From assembly GCF_030316765.1 (NCBI RefSeq), contig NZ_JASZYT010000002.1, forward strand, positions 124,001 to 188,000: 64,000 nt of DNA, given 5' to 3'. Position 1 is the stretch's first letter; each line of letters begins with the position of its first letter. The notes under the pieces are model-generated. The model did not search any database. It was not told the DNA's origin and worked only from the letters and a program-made list of their open reading frames with translations. The DNA is from Variovorax saccharolyticus. Lineage in GTDB: Bacteria > Pseudomonadota > Gammaproteobacteria > Burkholderiales > Burkholderiaceae_C. Below are positions 7,887 through 18,544 of this stretch, piece after piece. A program made the position numbers and the translations under genes.

Positions 7887-9989
7887 ATGGCACGCAAGAC
7901 CCCCATCGAGCGCTACCGCAATATCGGTATCTCGGCGCACATCGACGCCGGCAAAACGACCACGACCGAACGCATCCTGTTCTACACCGGCGTGACCCAC
8001 AAGCTGGGCGAGGTGCATGACGGCGCCGCGACCACCGACTGGATGGAGCAGGAACAAGAGCGCGGCATCACGATCACCTCGGCGGCCGTGACCTGCTTCT
8101 GGAAGGGCATGGACCACTCGATGCCCGAGCACCGCATCAACATCATCGACACCCCGGGCCACGTGGACTTCACGATTGAAGTCGAGCGCTCGATGCGCGT
8201 GCTCGACGGCGCCGTGATGGTGTACGACTCGGTCGGCGGCGTGCAGCCCCAGTCCGAAACCGTCTGGCGCCAGGCCAACAAGTACCAGGTGCCCCGCCTC
8301 GCGTTCGTCAACAAGATGGACCGCGTCGGCGCCAACTTCTTCCGCGTGCGCCAGATGATGGTCGACCGCCTGAAGGCCAACCCCGTGCCGATCGTGATCC
8401 CGATCGGTGCCGAAGACAAGTTCCAGGGCGTGGTCGACCTTCGCAAGATGAAGGCCATCTACTGGGATGAAGCCTCGCAAGGCATGAAGTTCGACTACCG
8501 CGAAATCCCGGCCGAACTGCTCGAGTCCGCCAAGGAATGGCGCGAGAAGATGGTCGAGAGCGCTGCCGAAGCTTCGGAAGAGCTCATGAACAAGTACCTC
8601 GAAGAGGGCGACCTCACCGAGGCAGAGATCACGTTCGGCCTGCGCACCCGCACCATCGCCGGCGAGATCCAGCCGATGATGTGCGGCAGCGCGTTCAAGA
8701 ACAAGGGCGTGCAGCGCATGCTCGACGCCGTGATCGAGCTGATGCCCTCGCCGATGGACATCCCGCCGGTCGAAGGCACCGACGACGACGAGAAGGAAAC
8801 CAGCCGCAAGCCCGCCGACGAGGAGAAGTTCTCGGCGCTGGCATTCAAGCTCATGACCGACCCCTACGTCGGCCAGTTGACCTTCGTGCGCGTCTATTCG
8901 GGCGTGCTGAGCAAGGGCGACACCGTCTACAACCCGGTCAAGGGCAAGAAGGAACGCATCGGCCGTATCGTGCAGATGCACGCCAACGAGCGCCTTGAAA
9001 TCGACGAAATCCGCGCCGGCGACATCGCCGCCTGCGTGGGCCTGAAGGACGTCACGACCGGCGAAACGCTGTGCGACCCCGACGCGATCATCACGCTCGA
9101 GCGCATGGAATTCCCCGAGCCCGTGATCTCGCAGGCCGTCGAGCCGAAGACCAAGGCCGACCAGGAAAAGATGGGCATCGCGCTGCAGCGCCTGGCTTCC
9201 GAAGATCCGTCGTTCCGCGTGCGTTCGGACGAAGAATCCGGCCAGACCATCATCTCCGGCATGGGCGAGCTTCACCTCGAAATCATCGTCGACCGCATGA
9301 AGCGCGAGTTCGGCGTCGAAGCCAACGTCGGCAAGCCGCAGGTGGCCTACCGCGAAACCATCCGCAAGACGGTCGAAGATGCCGAAGGCAAGTTCGTTCG
9401 CCAGTCGGGCGGCAAGGGCCAGTACGGCCACGTGGTGCTCAAGCTCGAGCCGAACGAAGCCGGCAAGGGCTTCGAGTTCGTCGACGCGATCAAGGGCGGC
9501 GTGGTGCCGCGCGAGTACATCCCGGCGGTCGAAAAGGGCGTGATCGAAGCGCTGACGCAAGGCGTGCTGGCCGGCTACCCGGTCGTCGACGTCAAGGTCA
9601 CGCTGCACTTCGGTTCGTACCACGACGTGGACTCGAACGAAATGGCCTTCAAGATGGCCGCGATCTTCGGTTTCAAGGAAGGCGCCCGCAAGGCTTCGCC
9701 GGTGATCCTCGAGCCGATGATGGCCGTGGAAGTCGAAACGCCCGAAGACTACGCCGGCAACGTGATGGGCGACCTCTCGTCGCGTCGCGGCATGGTGCAG
9801 GGCATGGACGACATGATCGGCGGCGGCAAGCTCATCAAGGCTGAAGTCCCGCTGTCGGAAATGTTCGGCTACTCGACCACGCTGCGCTCGGCCACGCAAG
9901 GCCGCGCCACGTACACGATGGAATTCAAGCACTACTCCGAAGCACCGCGCAACGTGGCCGAAGCCATCGTGGCCTCGCGCTCGAAGTAA
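7887..9989 (+). CDS. fusA: Elongation factor G
   Basis: The GTPase that drives translocation on the ribosome. 700 residues, standard for EF-G1. The ATG at 7887 ([16 protein letters not shown]) has GGAG at 7875-7878; an upstream in-frame start at 7851 lies inside the hairpin and is rejected. The G-domain motifs are present: AHIDAGKTT (P-loop), the switch region with [17 protein letters not shown] and NKMD. Domains II-V follow, ending in the EF-G-like C-terminal fold around residues 600-690. Confidence 0.99.
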   Translation: MARKTPIERYRNIGISAHIDAGKTTTTERILFYTGVTHKLGEVHDGAATTDWMEQEQERGITITSAAVTCFWKGMDHSMPEHRINIIDTPGHVDFTIEVERSMRVLDGAVMVYDSVGGVQPQSETVWRQANKYQVPRLAFVNKMDRVGANFFRVRQMMVDRLKANPVPIVIPIGAEDKFQGVVDLRKMKAIYWDEASQGMKFDYREIPAELLESAKEWREKMVESAAEASEELMNKYLEEGDLTEAEITFGLRTRTIAGEIQPMMCGSAFKNKGVQRMLDAVIELMPSPMDIPPVEGTDDDEKETSRKPADEEKFSALAFKLMTDPYVGQLTFVRVYSGVLSKGDTVYNPVKGKKERIGRIVQMHANERLEIDEIRAGDIAACVGLKDVTTGETLCDPDAIITLERMEFPEPVISQAVEPKTKADQEKMGIALQRLASEDPSFRVRSDEESGQTIISGMGELHLEIIVDRMKREFGVEANVGKPQVAYRETIRKTVEDAEGKFVRQSGGKGQYGHVVLKLEPNEAGKGFEFVDAIKGGVVPREYIPAVEKGVIEALTQGVLAGYPVVDVKVTLHFGSYHDVDSNEMAFKMAAIFGFKEGARKASPVILEPMMAVEVETPEDYAGNVMGDLSSRRGMVQGMDDMIGGGKLIKAEVPLSEMFGYSTTLRSATQGRATYTMEFKHYSEAPRNVAEAIVASRSK

Positions 9990-9998
9990 TCCCGATCT

Positions 9999-10057
9999 GT
10001 CTGCGACCCTGTGCCTCTCGTTGCCCGTGGCGAGAGAAGCAGCAACAGGGTGCAGAC
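9999..10057 (+). promoter_or_regulatory. Long intercistronic hairpin between fusA and tuf
   Basis: GTCTGC (9999-10004) pairs with GCAGAC (10052-10057), ACCCTGT (10006-10012) with ACAGGGT (10045-10051), and CTCTCG (10015-10020) with CGAGAG (10031-10036). The result is a 59-base element with a near-continuous 13-bp lower stem interrupted by one bulged G. There is no T run, so it is not a terminator; it looks like an RNase processing or mRNA-stability element separating fusA from the much more strongly expressed tuf. Confidence 0.6.
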
Positions 10058-10097
10058 GTTAAACCTCACACGGGCAATGCTCTTTCAAGGATAGAAA

Positions 10098-11291
<1,194 letters not shown>

Positions 11292-11314
11292 TTCGAAGCA
11301 GCGAAGGAATCACC

Positions 11315-11629
11315 ATGGCTACCAAGCAAAAAATCCGCATCCGCCTGAAGGCGTTCGACTACAAGCTGATCGACCAGTCGGCAGCCGAGATCGTCGATAC
11401 CGCCAAGCGCACCGGCGCGATCGTCAAGGGCCCGGTGCCCCTGCCGACCCGCATGAAGCGTTTCGACATCCTGCGTTCGCCGCACGTCAACAAGACCAGC
11501 CGCGACCAGTTCGAGATCCGCACGCACCAGCGCCTGATGGACATCGTCGACCCGACCGACAAGACCGTGGACGCGCTGATGAAGCTCGACCTGCCGGCCG
11601 GCGTCGACGTCGAGATCAAGCTGCAGTAA
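11315..11629 (+). CDS. rpsJ: 30S ribosomal protein S10
   Basis: S10 is part of the 30S head and, as NusE, of transcription antitermination complexes. 104 residues, complete, with the C-terminal D-V-E-I-K-L-Q. It follows tuf by 23 bases, so here S10 is the last gene of the str transcript. In the usual order rplC would follow directly; instead a strong terminator begins 18 bases after the stop. Confidence 0.99.
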   Translation: MATKQKIRIRLKAFDYKLIDQSAAEIVDTAKRTGAIVKGPVPLPTRMKRFDILRSPHVNKTSRDQFEIRTHQRLMDIVDPTDKTVDALMKLDLPAGVDVEIKLQ

Positions 11630-11647
11630 CGCCTCGTTGCTTCAGGT

Positions 11648-11685
11648 AAAGCCCGCTCGCAGCAGTGCGAGCGGGCTTTGTTTTT
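11648..11685 (+). terminator. Strong rho-independent terminator after rpsJ
   Basis: A perfect 13-bp stem (AAAGCCCGCTCGC with GCGAGCGGGCTTT, 11648-11660 and 11667-11679), six-base loop, followed by GTTTTT. It separates the str-rpsJ transcript from everything downstream. Confidence 0.95.
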
Positions 11686-11752
11686 AGGCCGTCTGCTGGC
11701 ATTCTCGGCGCACGGCACATCGTCGCCGGACTTTGGTGATAGGTACAAGTAA

Positions 11753-13342
11753 ATGCAGGGAACGTGGTTTTGGCGCGGCGTGGGGTCGCTGGGAATCTTG
11801 CTGGTGGGCGCGTGTGGCGGTGGTGGCGGAGGCGGCGGCGGGTCCGGCTTCGCGTCAGTGGCCGGTGTTCCCGGCGCGACCACCGTGACACTGAGCGGCA
11901 CGGCAACCTACGTGTCCATTCCCAATGTCAACGGCGCCCTGCTCTACGCGGCCAGCACGCCCAAGCCGATCCGCGGCGCCAGCGTCGACATCGTCAACAG
12001 TGCCACTTCGGCTGTGATCGCGACCGCCAACACCGACGCCAACGGCGCCTATTCGGTGTCCCTGCCTTCGAGTACCCAGATTTTCGTGCGGATCAAGGCG
12101 CAGATGGTCCAGGACGGGTCCGGCCCGAGCTGGAACGTGACGGTGCGCGACAACACGCAATCCGACGCCATCCATGCGCTCGAGACGCAGGCCTTCTCCA
12201 CCGGCGTCGCGGCGGGCACGCGGGACATCCAGGCGCCGTCGGGCTGGGACGGAACCCGCTATGCCTCGACGCGGGTCGCGGCGCCCTTCGCGGTGCTCGA
12301 CACCGTCTACACGGCGCAGGCGAAGATGCTCTCGGTTGCGCCTGCCACGGTGTTCCCGCCGCTGCGCGTCTACTGGAGCGCCAACAACGTCCCGGCCGCC
12401 GGCAATGCCGCGCTCGGGCAGATCGGCACGACGTCGTTCAGCATGGACAGCAACGGCCGCGCCATCTATGTGCTGGGCAAGGAAGGTGTCGACACCGACG
12501 AATACGATGCTTCGGTGGTCGCCCATGAATGGGGCCACTACTACCAGTCGGCCTTCAGCCGCGACGACTCTCCGGGCGGCAGCCATGCCACCACCGACCG
12601 GCTCGACCGGCGCGTCGCCTTCTCGGAAGGCTGGGGCAACGCCTGGTCCGGCATCGCCCTGGCGCGCAGCAACTACACCGACTCGGTCGGCCCGGGCCAG
12701 GGGCCCGGCCTCAACATCGACCTGGCGAGCGACGGCGCCGCGGGTCCCGGATGGTTCCGCGAAGGATCCATTCATTCGATCCTGTGGCGCCTGAACAGCC
12801 AGGTCGGCTTCAAGCCGATCAACGACACGCTGACCAGCGCGGCGTTCAAGAATGGCGTGGCCGTGACTTCCATCCATCCCTTCACGGCGGCTTTCGGCAC
12901 CGCCGCTCCGGGCAGTGCCTCGGCCCTGGCCGGCTTGCTGGCCGAAGCGCAGATCAGCGCCGCGCCCAACGACCCCTTCGGCGCTGCCGAGCTGAACAAC
13001 GGCGGCATGTCCGGCGTGCTGCCGCTGTACCAGCCGGCGACGGTAGGCGGCACGACGGTCGCCTGCGTGACCAACGCGGCCGGTGCCGGAAACAAGCTCG
13101 GCAGCTACGTCTACCTCCGGTTCTCGTTGCCGAGCGCCAGCAGCCACACCATCACGGTCTCCGGTCCGCCGGCGGCCGACCCGGACTTCGCGGTCTATGC
13201 CGGCGGCCTGATCGACGAATCCATGGGATTCGGCGCCAGCGAAACCAAAGTTGTCGGCTTGCGGGCCGGCGACAACGTTCTGGTGATCAACGACTACAAC
13301 AACTCCTCGGCCAACTCATGTTTCAACGTCAGCATCCAGTGA
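11753..13342 (+). CDS. Lipoprotein zinc metallopeptidase (HEWGH gluzincin type)
   Basis: A 529-residue exported protein. The signal peptide ends in a lipobox (LLVGAC) and the lipidated Cys is followed by nine Gly, a flexible linker common in Burkholderiales lipoproteins. Residues about 60-115 look like a carboxypeptidase-regulatory beta-sandwich ([19 protein letters not shown]). The catalytic part has HEWGH at 258-262 and E292 in [10 protein letters not shown], 30 residues on, giving a His-His-Glu zinc site. The C-terminal 100 residues resemble a prepeptidase C-terminal (PPC) beta-sandwich with two Cys that could pair. It probably acts on proteins at the outer membrane or in the periplasm; the target is unknown. 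It sits between rpsJ and rplC, after a terminator, and has no strong ribosome binding site. Confidence 0.7.
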   Translation: MQGTWFWRGVGSLGILLVGACGGGGGGGGGSGFASVAGVPGATTVTLSGTATYVSIPNVNGALLYAASTPKPIRGASVDIVNSATSAVIATANTDANGAYSVSLPSSTQIFVRIKAQMVQDGSGPSWNVTVRDNTQSDAIHALETQAFSTGVAAGTRDIQAPSGWDGTRYASTRVAAPFAVLDTVYTAQAKMLSVAPATVFPPLRVYWSANNVPAAGNAALGQIGTTSFSMDSNGRAIYVLGKEGVDTDEYDASVVAHEWGHYYQSAFSRDDSPGGSHATTDRLDRRVAFSEGWGNAWSGIALARSNYTDSVGPGQGPGLNIDLASDGAAGPGWFREGSIHSILWRLNSQVGFKPINDTLTSAAFKNGVAVTSIHPFTAAFGTAAPGSASALAGLLAEAQISAAPNDPFGAAELNNGGMSGVLPLYQPATVGGTTVACVTNAAGAGNKLGSYVYLRFSLPSASSHTITVSGPPAADPDFAVYAGGLIDESMGFGASETKVVGLRAGDNVLVINDYNNSSANSCFNVSIQ

Positions 13343-13818
13343 GAATCGCCGCCGCCCTGGCCTGTGCCCTGGCCCTGACCGCTGCTCAGGTGGCGAGCGC
13401 AGCCGGCGCCGCGATGGTGACCGCGCCGATGAAGGGCAGTGGCGCCGGCGTCGGGGTGCAGTACCGGGTCGACGGCACGCCCGAGGTGGGCCGACCCGTG
13501 TCGGTGCTGCTCAGCTTCGATGGCATCACCGATCCGGCCGGCGCCTCGGTCCGGCTGTCGACCCAGGGCGGCCTGTCGCTCGTGGGCACCGAATCGACCC
13601 GCAGCCTGCCGACGGCGCAGACGAGCACCTGGACAGTGCAGGTGGTGCCGGCCGCAGACGGCCTCGGCTACCTGAACGTCTTCACCACCCAGGGCGGCGC
13701 GACGAGCGCGACCTCGGTGCCGGTGCCGGTGGGCAAGCCATCGGCCGCCCTGCCGGCCAGCCAGGATCTCAAGCGCTCCGCCGACGGCGAAAAGATCCTG
13801 CCGATGCAGGTCAAATAG
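13318..13818 (+). CDS. Small exported protein of unknown function, coupled to the metallopeptidase
   Basis: A 166-residue protein with a clear signal peptide ([20 protein letters not shown]) and a mature part of predicted beta strands resembling an immunoglobulin-like fold (GRPVSVLLSFDGI, A-S-V-R-L-S-T-Q-G-G-L-S-L-V, TWTVQVVPAADGLGYLNVF). It has no cysteine in the mature part and no recognised motif. The ATG at 13318 overlaps the metallopeptidase by 25 bases; GTG 13339, whose last bases form a GTGA junction with the metallopeptidase stop, is an equally plausible start. The overlap implies translational coupling, so the protein may be a partner, inhibitor or substrate of the peptidase; this is inference from position. 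Confidence 0.65.
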   Translation: MFQRQHPVRIAAALACALALTAAQVASAAGAAMVTAPMKGSGAGVGVQYRVDGTPEVGRPVSVLLSFDGITDPAGASVRLSTQGGLSLVGTESTRSLPTAQTSTWTVQVVPAADGLGYLNVFTTQGGATSATSVPVPVGKPSAALPASQDLKRSADGEKILPMQVK

Positions 13819-13844
13819 GCGCCTGGGCCCCCGCCCAGGCGCCT
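13817..13844 (+). repeat. Perfect 12-bp inverted repeat at the end of the two-gene insert
   Basis: AGGCGCCTGGGC (13817-13828) and GCCCAGGCGCCT (13833-13844) enclose CCCC, starting inside the TAG stop codon. The hairpin is very stable but lacks a T run; it may block reverse degradation or act with Rho. It directly precedes the rplC promoter. Confidence 0.7.
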
Positions 13845-13846
13845 GC

Positions 13847-13876
13847 TTGCGCCGATCGCGCTTTGCGGGCTATAAT
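13847..13876 (+). promoter_or_regulatory. Promoter of the rplC (S10-type) ribosomal operon
   Basis: TTGCGC (13847-13852) and a perfect TATAAT (13871-13876) with an 18-base spacer. Transcription from about 13883 leaves a leader of roughly 170 bases before rplC. Confidence 0.75.
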
Positions 13877-13882
13877 CTTCGG

Positions 13883-14054
13883 CTCTGCCTAACTTGCGTT
13901 CAATTTGGACGCACTTGGTGGCGGAACTTTATCAACCCTCGTTCGTGGGCTTTGCAGCGTCAGGCGTGAAAACGCCGAAGCGTGAAGAGGTCCAACGCTG
14001 TCGCCAATTGAAGTGGCAGCGGCGGGCGAGGACTTCCATTTTTGGAGAAAACAA
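13883..14054 (+). promoter_or_regulatory. Structured leader of the rplC operon
   Basis: The 5' untranslated region holds several hairpins: TGCGT/ACGCA (13895-13899 with 13909-13913), GGCGT-GAAA-ACGCC with a GNRA tetraloop (13963-13976), and GCTG/CAGC (13997-14000 with 14017-14020). In enteric bacteria the S10 leader binds L4 and controls the operon; here the leader precedes rplC rather than rpsJ. A similar autoregulatory role is a reasonable guess. GGAG at 14044-14047 is the rplC ribosome binding site. Confidence 0.5.
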
Positions 14055-14735
14055 ATGAGTCTGAGCAACTCCCTCGGGTTGCTGGGCCGCAAGGTGGGGA
14101 TGATGCGTCTCTTCACCGATGACGGGGACGCAGTTCCTGTCACGGTGGTGGATGTGTCCAACAACCGCGTGACCCAGATCAAAACCCAAGAGACCGATGG
14201 CTACGTCGCCCTGCAAGTGACGTTCGGTTCGCGCAAAGCATCGCGCGTGACCAAGCCGGCAGCAGGCCACCTCGCCAAGGCGGGTGTCGAAGCCGGTGAA
14301 ATCATCCAGGAATTCCGCGTGACCGCCGATACGGCCGGTCAGCACAAGGCCGGTGGCGTCATTGCCGCGGCCAGCGTGTTCGCGGTGGGCCAGAAGGTCG
14401 ACGTGCAAGGCACCTCGATCGGCAAGGGCTACGCTGGCACCATCAAGCGCCACAACATGTCGTCGCAGCGGGCATCGCACGGTAACAGCCGTTCGCACAA
14501 TGTCCCCGGCTCGATCGGCATGGCGCAGGATCCCGGTCGCGTGTTCCCCGGCAAGCGCATGACGGGCCACCTCGGCGACGTCACCGTGACGACCCAGAAC
14601 CTCGACGTGATCCGCATCGACGAAGCACGTCAGCTGCTCCTGATCAAGGGCGCGATCCCCGGCTCGAAGGGTGGCTTCGTCACCGTGCGTCCGGCCGTCA
14701 AGGCCAAGCCGCAAGCCGCTGAAGGAGCCAAGTAA
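14055..14735 (+). CDS. rplC: 50S ribosomal protein L3
   Basis: L3 is an early assembly protein of the large subunit near the peptidyl transferase centre. 226 residues from ATG 14055 ([16 protein letters not shown]), chosen over an upstream ATG at 14013 because of the GGAG box 8 bases before it. Contains the conserved extended loop [20 protein letters not shown]. Its TAA shares an A with the ATG of rplD. First gene of this ribosomal transcript. Confidence 0.98.
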   Translation: MSLSNSLGLLGRKVGMMRLFTDDGDAVPVTVVDVSNNRVTQIKTQETDGYVALQVTFGSRKASRVTKPAAGHLAKAGVEAGEIIQEFRVTADTAGQHKAGGVIAAASVFAVGQKVDVQGTSIGKGYAGTIKRHNMSSQRASHGNSRSHNVPGSIGMAQDPGRVFPGKRMTGHLGDVTVTTQNLDVIRIDEARQLLLIKGAIPGSKGGFVTVRPAVKAKPQAAEGAK

Positions 14736-15355
14736 TGGAACTCGAACTCCTGAACGAACAAGGCCAGGCCGCGTCGAAGTACGACGCCCCCGAGACCGTG
14801 TTCGGCCGTGACTACAACGAAGACCTGGTTCACCAGATCGTCGTCGCATTCCAGGCCAACGCCCGCCAAGGCACGCGCGCCCAGAAGGACCGCGAGCAGG
14901 TCAAGCACTCGACCAAGAAGCCTTTCAAGCAAAAGGGAACGGGCCGCGCCCGTGCCGGTATGACGTCCTCGCCGCTGTGGCGCGGGGGTGGCCGGATCTT
15001 CCCGAACATGCCTGACGAAAACTTCTCGCAGAAGATCAACAAGAAGATGTACCGCGCCGGCATGGCGTCGATCTTCTCGCAGCTCGCTCGCGAAGGCCGT
15101 CTGGCCGTGGTCGATTCGTTGACCGTCGATTCGCCCAAGACCAAGGCGCTGGCCGCCAAGTTCAAGGCGATGAACCTCGAGTCCGTGCTCGTGATCGCCG
15201 AAGAAGTCGACGAGAACCTGTACCTGGCCTCGCGCAATCTCGTCAACGTGCTCGTGGTCGAACCGCGCTACGCCGATCCGGTGTCGCTGGTCCACTACAA
15301 GAAGGTGCTGGTCACCAAGGGTGCGGTCGACAAGCTCAAGGAGATGTTCGCATGA
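14735..15355 (+). CDS. rplD: 50S ribosomal protein L4
   Basis: L4 binds 23S rRNA and lines the exit tunnel; in enteric bacteria it also represses the S10 operon by binding the leader RNA. 206 residues, with the tunnel loop segment [12 protein letters not shown] and a G-G-R-I-F-P-N-M motif. Starts at TAATG, one base overlapping rplC, so translation is coupled. Confidence 0.98.
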   Translation: MELELLNEQGQAASKYDAPETVFGRDYNEDLVHQIVVAFQANARQGTRAQKDREQVKHSTKKPFKQKGTGRARAGMTSSPLWRGGGRIFPNMPDENFSQKINKKMYRAGMASIFSQLAREGRLAVVDSLTVDSPKTKALAAKFKAMNLESVLVIAEEVDENLYLASRNLVNVLVVEPRYADPVSLVHYKKVLVTKGAVDKLKEMFA

Positions 15356-15687
15356 GCCGCATGAACCCTACGCCCAAGCAGCGTCAGTTCGACGAAGGTC
15401 GCCTGATGAACGTGCTGGTCGCCCCGGTCGTGTCCGAAAAGGCCACGATGGTCGGCGAGAAGTCCAATGCCGTCACCTTCAAGGTGCTGCAGGACGCCAC
15501 CAAGCCTGAGATCAAGGCCGCTGTTGAACTGATGTTCAAGGTCGAAGTCAAGGGCGTGTCGGTGCTCAATACCAAGGGCAAGTCCAAGCGCTTCGGCAAG
15601 TCCATGGGTCGCCGCGACAACGTTCGCAAGGCCTATGTCACGCTGAAGGCTGGTCAAGAGCTCAACCTCGTCGGGGAAGGCGCTTAA
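15352..15687 (+). CDS. rplW: 50S ribosomal protein L23
   Basis: L23 surrounds the tunnel exit and docks trigger factor and SRP. 111 residues, slightly longer than the usual 95-100 because of an N-terminal stretch before [19 protein letters not shown] 15352 overlaps the rplD stop (ATGA); a second ATG nine bases on (15361) is possible. The hairpin loop [13 protein letters not shown] is present. Confidence 0.97.
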   Translation: MSRMNPTPKQRQFDEGRLMNVLVAPVVSEKATMVGEKSNAVTFKVLQDATKPEIKAAVELMFKVEVKGVSVLNTKGKSKRFGKSMGRRDNVRKAYVTLKAGQELNLVGEGA

Positions 15688-15689
15688 TC

Positions 15690-16514
15690 ATGGCCGTCAT
15701 CAAGATGAAACCCACTTCGCCGGGCCAACGCGGCGCGGTGAAGATCTCGCGGGACCACCTGTACAAGGGTGCTCCTCACGCCCCCCTGCTGGAACCGCAA
15801 TTCCAGAAGGCCGGCCGCAACAACAACGGTCACATCACGACCCGTCACAAGGGTGGTGGCCACAAGCACCACTACCGCGTGGTGGACTTCGTGCGCAACA
15901 AGGACGGCATCCCGGCCAAGGTCGAACGCATCGAGTACGACCCGAACCGCACCGCCCACATCGCGCTCGTGTGCTATGCCGACGGCGAACGCCGCTACAT
16001 CATCGCCCCGCGCGGTCTTGAAGCCGGTGCAACGCTGCTGAGCGGTTCGGAAGCCCCGATCCGCGCCGGCAACACGCTGCCGATCCGCAACATCCCGGTC
16101 GGCTCGACCATCCACTGCATCGAACTGCAACCCGGCAAGGGCGCGCAGATCGCTCGCTCGGCGGGTACGTCCGCAACGCTGCTGGCCCGCGAAGGCGTCT
16201 ACGCCCAGGTCCGCATGCGCTCGGGTGAAGTGCGCCGCGTGCACGTCGAATGCCGCGCGACCATCGGTGAAGTCGCCAACGAAGAACACAGCCTGCGCCA
16301 GCTCGGCAAGGCCGGTGTGAAGCGCTGGATGGGTATCCGCCCGACCGTTCGCGGCGTGGTGATGAACCCGGTCGACCACCCGCACGGTGGCGGCGAAGGC
16401 AAGACCGGCGAAGGCCGTCATCCTGTCGACCCATGGGGCAATCTGACCAAGGGTTATCGCACCCGTAACAACAAGCGCACGCAAGTCTTCATCGTGTCGC
16501 GTCGCAAGAAGTAA
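15690..16514 (+). CDS. rplB: 50S ribosomal protein L2
   Basis: L2 is required for subunit association and peptidyl transferase activity. 274 residues, complete. The conserved C-terminal [13 protein letters not shown] with the histidine implicated in peptidyl transfer is present (about residues 222-234). Starts two bases after the rplW stop. Confidence 0.99.
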   Translation: MAVIKMKPTSPGQRGAVKISRDHLYKGAPHAPLLEPQFQKAGRNNNGHITTRHKGGGHKHHYRVVDFVRNKDGIPAKVERIEYDPNRTAHIALVCYADGERRYIIAPRGLEAGATLLSGSEAPIRAGNTLPIRNIPVGSTIHCIELQPGKGAQIARSAGTSATLLAREGVYAQVRMRSGEVRRVHVECRATIGEVANEEHSLRQLGKAGVKRWMGIRPTVRGVVMNPVDHPHGGGEGKTGEGRHPVDPWGNLTKGYRTRNNKRTQVFIVSRRKK

Positions 16515-16524
16515 GGGTTAGCAC

Positions 16525-16803
16525 ATGACTCGCTCTCTCAAAAAGGGTCCGTTCGTCGACCACCACCTCGTGGCCAAGGCCGACAAGGCCGTGACGACCA
16601 AGGACAAGAAGCCGATCAAGACCTGGTCGCGTCGCTCGATGGTCCTGCCCGAGTTCATCGGCCTGACCATTGCCGTGCACAACGGCAAGCAGCACGTGCC
16701 CGTGTACATCACCGACCAGATGGTCGGCCACAAGCTCGGCGAATTTGCGCTCACGCGCACGTTCAAGGGGCACCCCGCGGACAAGAAAGTCCAGAAGAAG
16801 TAA
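16525..16803 (+). CDS. rpsS: 30S ribosomal protein S19
   Basis: S19 lies in the 30S head with S13. 92 residues, beginning [15 protein letters not shown] and containing the conserved [13 protein letters not shown]. Ten bases after rplB in the standard S10-operon order. Confidence 0.99.
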   Translation: MTRSLKKGPFVDHHLVAKADKAVTTKDKKPIKTWSRRSMVLPEFIGLTIAVHNGKQHVPVYITDQMVGHKLGEFALTRTFKGHPADKKVQKK

Positions 16804-16812
16804 GGAACGACC

Positions 16813-17145
16813 ATGTCTGAAACACGTGCAGTCCTCCGCGGCGTCCGCCTCTCGGTCGACAAGGGCCGTCTGGTCGCTGACCTGATCCGCGGCAAGAAGG
16901 TCGATCAAGCGCTCAACGTTCTGCAGTTCACGCAGAAGAAGGCCGCTGTGATCATCAAGAAGGTGCTCGAGTCGGCGATTGCCAACGCCGAGCACAACGA
17001 CGGTGCCGACATCGACGAACTGAAGGTCAAGACCATCTACGTCGAGCAAGGCGCCACGCTCAAGCGCTTCACCGCGCGCGCCAAGGGTCGCGGCAATCGC
17101 ATCAGCAAGCCCACGTGCCATGTGTACGTGACGGTTGGCAATTAA
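16813..17145 (+). CDS. rplV: 50S ribosomal protein L22
   Basis: L22 spans the large subunit and its beta hairpin narrows the exit tunnel, a site of macrolide-resistance changes. 110 residues, standard length; the hairpin region [18 protein letters not shown] is unaltered. AAGGA before the ATG is the ribosome binding site. Confidence 0.99.
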   Translation: MSETRAVLRGVRLSVDKGRLVADLIRGKKVDQALNVLQFTQKKAAVIIKKVLESAIANAEHNDGADIDELKVKTIYVEQGATLKRFTARAKGRGNRISKPTCHVYVTVGN

Positions 17146-17158
17146 GGCTGGAAGAAAT

Positions 17159-18085
17159 ATGGGACAGAAAATCCACCCAACCGGCTTCCGCCTCGCGGTC
17201 AGCCGTAACTGGTCCAGCCGCTGGTACGCAAGCAACAAAGACTTCGCCGGCATGCTGGCCGAAGACATCAAGGTGCGCGAGTACCTGAAGAAGAAGCTCA
17301 AGAACGCATCGGTTTCGCGCGTGCTGATCGAGCGTCCCGCCAAGAACGCCCGCATCACGATCTACTCGGCACGTCCGGGCGTCGTGATCGGCAAGAAGGG
17401 CGAAGACATCGAGAACCTCAAGCGTGAACTCGGCCGCCAGCTCGGCGTGCCGGTCGCGGTCAACATCGAAGAAGTGCGCAAGCCCGAAATCGATGCCCAG
17501 CTGATCGCCGACAGCATCACGCAGCAGCTCGAGAAGCGGATCATGTTCCGCCGTGCCATGAAGCGCGCCATGCAGAACGCCATGCGTCTGGGTGCCCTCG
17601 GCATCAAGATCATGTCGTCGGGCCGCCTGAACGGCATCGAAATCGCTCGTTGCGAGTGGTACCGCGAAGGTCGCGTGCCGCTTCACACGCTGCGCGCCGA
17701 CATCGACTACGGCACCTCGGAAGCCAAGACCACCTACGGCGTCATCGGCGTCAAGGTCTGGGTCTACAAGGGCGACACGCTGGGTCGCAACGACCTGCCG
17801 GCCGTCGAAACGCCGCGTCCCGACGACGAGCGCCGCCCCCGCGGTCCGCGTCGCGATGGCCGCCCGGGTGGCGACCGTCCGGGTTCGGACCGTCGCGGTC
17901 CTGGCCCGCGCGCCGGTGCCCGTGGCCCGATCGGTGGCAACACCGCGCCGGCCGATGGCAGCGACAAGCCCGCAGAAGCCACTGGTGGAGCTCCGGCTCA
18001 ACCGGGTGCAGACTCGAAACCCGCCGTTAAGCGCGTACGCAAAGCCGCGCCAGCTGCAGCAGCTGACGGTGCCAAGACCGAGTGA
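17159..18085 (+). CDS. rpsC: 30S ribosomal protein S3 with a long Arg/Gly/Pro-rich C-terminal extension
   Basis: S3 lines the mRNA entry channel. ATG 17159 ([16 protein letters not shown]) follows GGAAG and an upstream in-frame ATG at 17135 inside rplV is rejected. The KH domain ([11 protein letters not shown]) and the S3 C-terminal domain are intact up to about residue 210. The protein is 308 residues, against about 230 in Escherichia coli: roughly 95 extra residues form a low-complexity tail with [16 protein letters not shown] repeats, then an Ala/Pro/Lys-rich end. The tail would be exposed on the solvent side and may bind RNA. Similar tails occur in other Comamonadaceae as far as I recall. 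Confidence 0.98.
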   Translation: MGQKIHPTGFRLAVSRNWSSRWYASNKDFAGMLAEDIKVREYLKKKLKNASVSRVLIERPAKNARITIYSARPGVVIGKKGEDIENLKRELGRQLGVPVAVNIEEVRKPEIDAQLIADSITQQLEKRIMFRRAMKRAMQNAMRLGALGIKIMSSGRLNGIEIARCEWYREGRVPLHTLRADIDYGTSEAKTTYGVIGVKVWVYKGDTLGRNDLPAVETPRPDDERRPRGPRRDGRPGGDRPGSDRRGPGPRAGARGPIGGNTAPADGSDKPAEATGGAPAQPGADSKPAVKRVRKAAPAAAADGAKTE

Positions 18086-18113
18086 TCGGTCTTAGAACTA
18101 CGGAGTAACAAAA

Positions 18114-18530
18114 ATGCTGCAACCTGCACGCAGAAAGTTCCGCAAGGAACAAAAGGGCCGCAACACCGGCATCGCGACGCGCGGCAACGCAGTGTCGTTC
18201 GGTGACTTCGGCCTGAAGTCGATCGACCGCGGCCGCCTGACGGCCCGCCAGATCGAAGCCGCACGTCGCGCGATCTCGCGCCACGTCAAGCGCGGTGGCC
18301 GCATCTGGATTCGTGTGTTCCCCGACAAGCCGATTTCCCACAAGCCCGCAGAAGTGCGGATGGGTAACGGCAAGGGCAACCCCGAGTACTACGTCGCCGA
18401 AATCCAGCCTGGCAAGGTGATCTACGAGATCGTCGGCGTGCCCGAAGAACTCGCTCGCGAGGCCTTCCGTCTGGCCGCTGCCAAACTGCCGCTGCGCACG
18501 ACCTTCGTCGCACGCCAGCTCGGCGCCTGA
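18114..18530 (+). CDS. rplP: 50S ribosomal protein L16
   Basis: L16 organises the A-site region of the large subunit. 138 residues, starting [17 protein letters not shown]. The conserved [12 protein letters not shown] motif containing the arginine hydroxylated by YcfD-type oxygenases is present. Normal length and position. Confidence 0.99.
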   Translation: MLQPARRKFRKEQKGRNTGIATRGNAVSFGDFGLKSIDRGRLTARQIEAARRAISRHVKRGGRIWIRVFPDKPISHKPAEVRMGNGKGNPEYYVAEIQPGKVIYEIVGVPEELAREAFRLAAAKLPLRTTFVARQLGA

Positions 18531-18544
18531 TCGAGGACAACACC

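Noticed and set aside
7863..9932. Long open frame of about 690 codons on the minus strand opposite fusA
   Set aside because: It is a codon-bias shadow of a highly conserved gene; it is rich in His, Asp, Arg and Val without domain logic, and fusA on the other strand is certain.
11820..11850. Glycine run after the lipobox as a sequencing or frame artefact
   Set aside because: Nine mixed GGC/GGT/GGA/GGG codons are not a simple homopolymer, the frame stays open for more than 500 codons, and such linkers are common in lipoproteins of this order.
13817..13844. 12-bp perfect hairpin read as a rho-independent terminator
   Set aside because: The stem is followed by GCTTGCGCC and not by a T run, so an intrinsic terminator call is not supported; kept as an inverted repeat.
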